Shown piece by piece: positions 60,447-64,000 of a stretch of 64,000 bases of DNA. The number at the start of each line of letters is the position of its first letter. The first letter of the stretch is position 1. The notes beneath the pieces were generated by a model that ran no database searches, was not told the DNA's origin, and was given only the letters and a program-made list of their open reading frames with translations. The position numbers and the translations under genes were made by a program. This DNA is from Chryseobacterium indoltheticum (GTDB lineage: Bacteria; Bacteroidota; Bacteroidia; Flavobacteriales; Weeksellaceae): the NCBI RefSeq assembly GCF_003815915.1, contig NZ_CP033929.1, positions 1,364,001 through 1,428,000 on the forward strand, given 5' to 3'.

Positions 60447-60863
60447 ATGAAAAAAATGAAATTGAAAAACGTATTGAAAGGCTCATTTGTAATGGTGATG
60501 GCGGCGTTGGTTTTTGGTTTTGTGACATCTTGCAGCAATGATGATGACGATGACATTCCGGGAACCAACAAAACTCATAAAGTAGTTTTCAAGGCAGAAG
60601 CATCTGCAGGAAGTAATATTGAGATCGCTGTTTACGGTATTGATGGAAATCCTACCACGGCAACCAGCTTAAGTGGAACTACATGGTCTAGCCCCGAAAT
60701 TACTACTGAAGCAGGAGCAATGAGTGCGAATGTTGCCGTAAATGCAGTTGGTGCTAATGCATCATCTACTTTAAAAGTTCAGATTTGGGTAGACGGTGAA
60801 CTTAAAAAAGAAGGAACTTCAAGCGGGCAGTATTTATCTGCTTCAGCAAGTCATACATTTTAA
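60447..60863 (+). CDS. tandem lipoprotein paralogue 1
   Basis: 138 residues. The lipobox is FGFVTSC, followed by SNDDDDD. The mature part is a single beta-sandwich-like domain: HKVVFKAEASAGSNIEIAVY, GIDGNPTTATSLSGTTWSSP, TLKVQIWVDGELKKE and a final ASASHTF. The fold looks similar to small MmpS-like or adhesin-type secreted domains, but I cannot assign a family. A near-copy is encoded 240 bp downstream, and the upstream block is shared. Expression is probably under the adjacent two-component system. Confidence 0.8.
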   Translation: MKKMKLKNVLKGSFVMVMAALVFGFVTSCSNDDDDDIPGTNKTHKVVFKAEASAGSNIEIAVYGIDGNPTTATSLSGTTWSSPEITTEAGAMSANVAVNAVGANASSTLKVQIWVDGELKKEGTSSGQYLSASASHTF

Positions 60864-60882
60864 TATAAACTAATGATGAAAA

Positions 60883-60914
60883 AAAAGTCCGGCTCAATTT
60901 TGAGTCGGACTTTT
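60883..60914 (+). terminator. intrinsic terminator
   Basis: AAAAGTCCGGCTCA / TGAGTCGGACTTTT around ATTT, with a long T-run. Confidence 0.92.
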
Positions 60915-60996
60915 TTTGGTGGAACAAACCATATTCTTCATAGCCATTAACGAAAATAATTCTATGAAACACAGAACTCAAAAATATCTAAAATAG

Positions 60997-61055
60997 GGTA
61001 GAATATTTTTTTTAAATTTGAGGATTGACAGTATTTTTAGTTTATAATATCTTTG
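60997..61055 (+). promoter_or_regulatory. promoter and upstream activator block of the 61103 lipoprotein gene
   Basis: GGTAGAATATTTT at 60997-61009, TTG at 61025-61027 and TATCTTTG at 61048-61055, with 20-bp spacing. Same architecture as at 60326-60384. Confidence 0.7.
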
Positions 61056-61102
61056 CGGATGCTAAATCAAGGAGATTCTGAATACTATTAACAAAATAAT
61101 TT

Positions 61103-61519
61103 ATGAAAAAAATAAAATTGAATCAGGTATTTAAAGGAGTATTTGTTGCTTTGATAACAGTAATGGTTTTGAGTCTTGTTGAATCTTGTCGCAAAGATAA
61201 TGATGATGATACTTCTGAAGATATTAAGACCCAAAAAGTAGTTTTCAAGGCAGAGGCGTCATCCGGAGTTAACATCAGTAAAGCTGTTTACGGAATCGAC
61301 GGTAATCCTATTACCGTAACCGGTTTGAGCGGAACAACATGGACGAGCCCGGAAATCACTGCCGAAGGCATAGTTTATAATTCTAATGTTGTGGTAAATG
61401 CAACAGGAGTTGATGCAGCATCTACTTTAAAGGTTCAGATTTGGGTAGATGGTGTGCTTAAAAAAGAAAGTGTCGCAAGCGGGCTTACTTTATCGGCTTC
61501 AACAAGTTATACATTTTAA
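61103..61519 (+). CDS. tandem lipoprotein paralogue 2
   Basis: 138 residues, same length as its neighbour. The lipobox is LSLVESC, followed by RKDNDDD. The domain repeats the paralogue's KVVFKAEASSG, AVYGIDGNP, LSGTTWTSPEIT and STLKVQIWVDGVLKKE almost word for word and ends SASTSYTF. The signal peptides and acidic linkers have diverged more than the domain. The gene arose by duplication that included the promoter and terminator. Function unknown. Confidence 0.8.
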   Translation: MKKIKLNQVFKGVFVALITVMVLSLVESCRKDNDDDTSEDIKTQKVVFKAEASSGVNISKAVYGIDGNPITVTGLSGTTWTSPEITAEGIVYNSNVVVNATGVDAASTLKVQIWVDGVLKKESVASGLTLSASTSYTF

Positions 61520-61539
61520 AAACAATCCACTTTGATAAA

Positions 61540-61574
61540 AAATAATCCGACTCAAAAGCTGAGTCGGATTATTT
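61540..61574. terminator. bidirectional terminator between paralogue 2 and tyrS
   Basis: Perfect 15-bp stem AAATAATCCGACTCA / TGAGTCGGATTATTT around AAAGC. Confidence 0.93.
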
Positions 61575-61589
61575 TTTATGTTTTCAAGA

Positions 61590-62885
61590 TTAAATCACTT
61601 TTACAATAAAGTAACTTTTCTTTCCTTTTTGCAGTAATAAGAATTTACCGTCAATCAAATCAGTTTCATTTGCGGTGTAAACTTCATTGATTTTTTCTTT
61701 GTTTACAGAGATTGCGTTTCCTTTCAATTCTCTTGTCGCTTCACTTTTAGACTTCAGGAAACCTGATTTTTCTGAAAGTAAATCAACGATGTTAATTCCT
61801 AAAACATCCGCTTTAGCCACTTCTTTCTGAGGAACTCCATCAAAGATTTCCAGGAAAATTTCCTCATCAAGACTTACTAAATCTTCAGCAGTTGATTTTC
61901 CAAAAAGAATTTCTGAAGCTTTTAAAGCTTTTTCATATTCTTCTCTTCCGTGAACCCAAACCGTAACTTCTTCAGCCAATTTTTTCTGAAGTTTTCTTTC
62001 GTGTGGTGCTGTTTTATGGTCTTCAATTAAAGCATCAATTTCTTCTTTTCCTAAGAATGTGTAGAATTTAATAAATCTTTCAGCATCTGTATCGGTTGCA
62101 TTCAACCAAAATTGATAGAATTTGTAAGGCGAAGTTTTCTTTTTGTCTAACCAGTAATTTTCTCCGCTTTCAGACTTTCCGAATTTCGAACCGTCAGCTT
62201 TCGTAATCAAAGGAACAGTCAATGCAAATGCTTCTCCCTGTGCTTTTCTACGGATCAATTCTGTTCCTGTGGTAATATTTCCCCACTGATCAGAACCTCC
62301 CATCTGAAGTTTTACATTATTATTCTGATATAAATGCAGGAAATCATATCCCTGAATCAATTGATAAGTAAACTCTGTAAAACTCATTCCGTCAACACCG
62401 GCTTCTCCTGAAAGTCTTTTCTTTACAGAATCTTTCGCCATCATGTAATTAACGGTGATGTTTTTTCCAACATTTTTAGCAAAATCAAGGAAAGAAATTT
62501 TCTTCATCCAGTCGTAATTGTTGACCAATTCGGCTTTGTTGGTTTCGTTTCCATCAAAATTTAAAAACGTTGAAAGTTGATTTTGCAGACAGTCAACATA
62601 ATGCAATAGTGTTTCTTCATCCAAAAGATTTCTCTCTGCAGATTTTCCTGAAGGGTCACCAATCATTCCTGTAGCGCCACCTACCAAAGCGATTGGTTTA
62701 TGACCATGTTGCTGAAAATGAGCCAAAATTTTAATCTGAATAAGACTTCCAATATGTAAAGAATCTGCGGTAGGATCAAAACCGATATAGGCAGTTGTCA
62801 TTTCCTTATTCAGTTGTTCATCTGTTCCGGGCATCATATCGGCAAAAAGCCCACGCCATTTCAGTTCTTCAATAAAAGAGTTCAT
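61590..62885 (-). CDS. tyrS: tyrosine--tRNA ligase
   Basis: Charges tRNA-Tyr with tyrosine. 431 residues from ATG 62885 ([12 protein letters not shown]). A frame to 63032 would add 49 residues that cover the promoter (-7 TATCTTTG at 62921-62914), so it is not used. The class I HIGH-type motif is LHIGSL (residues 44-49), the KMSKS-type loop is [17 protein letters not shown] and [14 protein letters not shown] are conserved, and an S4 RNA-binding domain is at the C-terminus. Family TyrRS type 1 (bacterial). Confidence 0.96.
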   Translation of the reverse strand: MNSFIEELKWRGLFADMMPGTDEQLNKEMTTAYIGFDPTADSLHIGSLIQIKILAHFQQHGHKPIALVGGATGMIGDPSGKSAERNLLDEETLLHYVDCLQNQLSTFLNFDGNETNKAELVNNYDWMKKISFLDFAKNVGKNITVNYMMAKDSVKKRLSGEAGVDGMSFTEFTYQLIQGYDFLHLYQNNNVKLQMGGSDQWGNITTGTELIRRKAQGEAFALTVPLITKADGSKFGKSESGENYWLDKKKTSPYKFYQFWLNATDTDAERFIKFYTFLGKEEIDALIEDHKTAPHERKLQKKLAEEVTVWVHGREEYEKALKASEILFGKSTAEDLVSLDEEIFLEIFDGVPQKEVAKADVLGINIVDLLSEKSGFLKSKSEATRELKGNAISVNKEKINEVYTANETDLIDGKFLLLQKGKKSYFIVKVI

Positions 62886-63012
62886 TATTTTTTTCAGTTT
62901 AAAATTTAATACGCAAAGATAAGAAAAATCACCTGAGTTTCGGGTTTCAAGTTTTGGAATCGAAGTTTCTAGTTTCAAGATAGCTGTTAATACTTTTAGA
63001 GCGATGTTTTCA

Positions 63013-63052
63013 AAGTTGCAAACTTCCAACACCGATCATCCAACTTCCAGCG
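63013..63052. repeat. GGAAG/ATGG repeat fragment
   Basis: AACTTCCAACACCGATCATC and CAACTTCCAGCGC lie between tyrS and the sigma factor promoter. Same words as the element at 6427-6505. Confidence 0.4.
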
Positions 63053-63056
63053 CTTA

Positions 63057-63087
63057 TTGTTTCATTAGCAAAATTCAATTATATTTG
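63057..63087 (+). promoter_or_regulatory. promoter of the sigma factor gene
   Basis: TTG at 63057-63059 and TATATTTG at 63080-63087, 20-bp spacing. The ATG at 63094 follows six bases later, so the message should be leaderless. Confidence 0.65.
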
Positions 63088-63093
63088 TTAGCA

Positions 63094-63654
63094 ATGAAAG
63101 ACGAGCAATTATTTCCTCTCATCCAAAAGGCAAAGGAAAAAGACCAGAAAGCGCAAACCAAACTGATCAATGTATTTTGGGTAGACGTTTTTTCTTTTGT
63201 GATGAAAAAAGTACACGACGAAAATGATGCAGATGAAATTACGGTCAATGTTTTTTCAAAAGTTTTATCGAAACTCGATTTATACGATCCTCATTTTCAG
63301 TTTAAAACCTGGATTCTAACGATTGCTCAAAATACAATTATTGATTTCTGGCGTAGAAAAAGCCGGGAAAATCAAGATCCTACAGAAAATTTAGATGAAG
63401 TAAAAAATCATTATGCAAAATCTCCTGAAGAGTTAATGATTTCTGACGAAGAGCAGCAAAAGATTATTAAAACCATCGAATCTTTAGATGGCAATTATCA
63501 GGATATTATTAAATTGAGATTCTTTGAAGAAAAAAGCATCAAAGAAATCGCCGAGGAGCTTGGGATTTCTGTTGCCAATACGAAAGTTCGTGTAATGAGA
63601 GCGAAAAAAGTTTTAGCAGAATTGCTGAAAAATAATGATTTTGAGGATAACTAG
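63094..63654 (+). CDS. ECF-type RNA polymerase sigma factor
   Basis: 186 residues from ATG 63094 (MKDEQLFPLIQK). An in-frame ATG at 63004 lies upstream of the promoter and is rejected. Region 2 contains DENDADEITVNVFSKVLSKL and FKTWILTIAQNTIIDFWRRK; region 4 contains LDGNYQDIIKLRFFEEKSIK then EIAEELGISVANTKVRVMRA. No anti-sigma factor gene is adjacent in the window. It may be a housekeeping-like ECF of flavobacteria, but its regulon is unknown. Confidence 0.92.
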   Translation: MKDEQLFPLIQKAKEKDQKAQTKLINVFWVDVFSFVMKKVHDENDADEITVNVFSKVLSKLDLYDPHFQFKTWILTIAQNTIIDFWRRKSRENQDPTENLDEVKNHYAKSPEELMISDEEQQKIIKTIESLDGNYQDIIKLRFFEEKSIKEIAEELGISVANTKVRVMRAKKVLAELLKNNDFEDN

Positions 63655-63671
63655 TTTTTTAGATACTAATA

Positions 63672-63744
63672 TTTTTGCCACAAATGCTCGAATAGTTTTT
63701 GATCTCCTACTTAAATTAAAAAATTCGTGCATTCGTGGCAAAAA
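63672..63744. repeat. inverted repeat with ATTCGTGCATTCGTGGCAAA arm
   Basis: TTTTGCCACAAATGCTCGAA faces ATTCGTGCATTCGTGGCAAA (two mismatches) across about 29 bp. This type of palindrome is common in flavobacterial intergenic DNA. No T-run terminator shape. Confidence 0.6.
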
Positions 63745-63826
63745 CAAATTATCATTTCCATCAATCTACATCGTAGATGAAGTCGATAAAAAAATCACTA
63801 ACTTTGAACCTCAATTTGAGAGATAA

Positions 63827-64000
63827 ATGGAGAATTTAGTTCAAGATACTACCGTTCAAAAACCAAAATGGATTCGTGTAAAACTTCCTACCGGAAAGAA
63901 TTACAGAGAATTGAGAACTTTGGTAGATAAATATAAATTAAATACGATTTGCCAAAGTGGAAGCTGCCCAAATATGGGTGAATGTTGGGGAGAAGGAACG
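63827..64000 (+). CDS. lipA: lipoyl synthase, 3' truncated by window edge
   Basis: The first 58 residues are present ([20 protein letters not shown] onward). The auxiliary iron-sulfur cluster motif C-x4-C-x5-C is complete in [15 protein letters not shown], which with the preceding [15 protein letters not shown] identifies LipA. The enzyme inserts sulfur into octanoyl groups on lipoyl domains by radical SAM chemistry; the radical SAM motif lies beyond the window. The -7 element TAACTTTG is at 63799-63806. Confidence 0.95.
   Translation, partial: MENLVQDTTVQKPKWIRVKLPTGKNYRELRTLVDKYKLNTICQSGSCPNMGECWGEGT

Noticed and set aside
62886..63032. Longer N-terminus for TyrRS
   Set aside because: The extra 49 codons cover the -7 element TATCTTTG and read like repeat sequence; known TyrRS proteins start at about MNSFIEEL.
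63004..63093. Longer start for the sigma factor (ATG 63004)
   Set aside because: It precedes the promoter at 63057-63087 and would add 30 residues of repeat-derived sequence.
1..64000. tRNA, rRNA, CRISPR arrays, IS elements or prophage genes
   Set aside because: I looked for clover-leaf arms, regularly spaced direct repeats, transposase or integrase motifs and phage structural genes by eye and saw none. A tRNA scan would be decisive.

Overview
The window is a low-GC chromosome segment from a flavobacterium, most likely Chryseobacterium or a close relative in the Weeksellaceae. The evidence is the gldJ / porU / porV set of the type IX secretion system (T9SS), a T9SS-sorted surface protein, a mevalonate-pathway gene, lipoproteins with Bacteroidota-style lipoboxes, and promoters of the Bacteroidota form TTG-N19/20-TAnnTTTG in front of several genes. 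I saw no rRNA or tRNA gene, CRISPR array, transposase, integrase or phage module.

Layout. 1-16.5 kb is housekeeping and envelope genes: a partial GNAT acetyltransferase, ung, a DUF456 protein, a mechanosensitive channel, pdxJ, an alpha/beta hydrolase, an SDR epimerase fused by a 1-bp overlap to an acyl-CoA ligase, mvaD with a 53-residue membrane peptide behind it, a PAP2 phosphatase, a membrane-anchored EEP hydrolase, a glyoxalase-like protein and a TauE/DUF1634 pair. 16.5-25.3 kb holds purK and purE, split by four minus-strand genes (three of unknown function plus an EamA transporter), then a BspA-like surface protein and small membrane proteins. 25.4-30.8 kb holds ahcY, hugZ, a phosphopantetheinyl transferase and a FUSC protein. 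31-38 kb is porV-porU facing gldJ. 38-45.7 kb is murF, a NUDIX hydrolase, an MscS channel, anmK, lptC, an outer-membrane protein and the DNA polymerase III delta' gene. 45.9-50.9 kb is a TetR / TolC / HlyD / DHA2-MFS efflux operon.

Accessory region. 51.0-56.1 kb is a decaying, recombining locus on the minus strand. A lipoprotein gene (interrupted by one in-frame TAG) carries a Cys-rich and Gly/Ser-rich module and a C-terminal domain with an E...HxH-x11-[ST]-x2-D pattern resembling a JAB/MPN metalloprotease site. It is followed by a small secreted partner and a terminator. Then comes an N-terminally truncated cassette with a near-identical linker but a different C-terminal domain that keeps the same pattern, two tandem mosaic copies of another small secreted protein, and scraps of further copies. 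The layout resembles a polymorphic toxin/immunity locus with orphan cassettes. That function is inference.

56.2-64 kb holds an XRE regulator, a DUF6261-like protein, a TPR histidine kinase / LuxR-type response regulator pair, two tandem paralogous lipoproteins that share a promoter block and are probably controlled by that pair, tyrS, an ECF-type sigma factor and the start of lipA.

Intergenic DNA is rich in dispersed palindromic repeats of at least six families, one of which has landed as a tandem pair inside the efflux operon. A probable small RNA with its own promoter, hairpin and terminator lies at about 7.4-7.55 kb.
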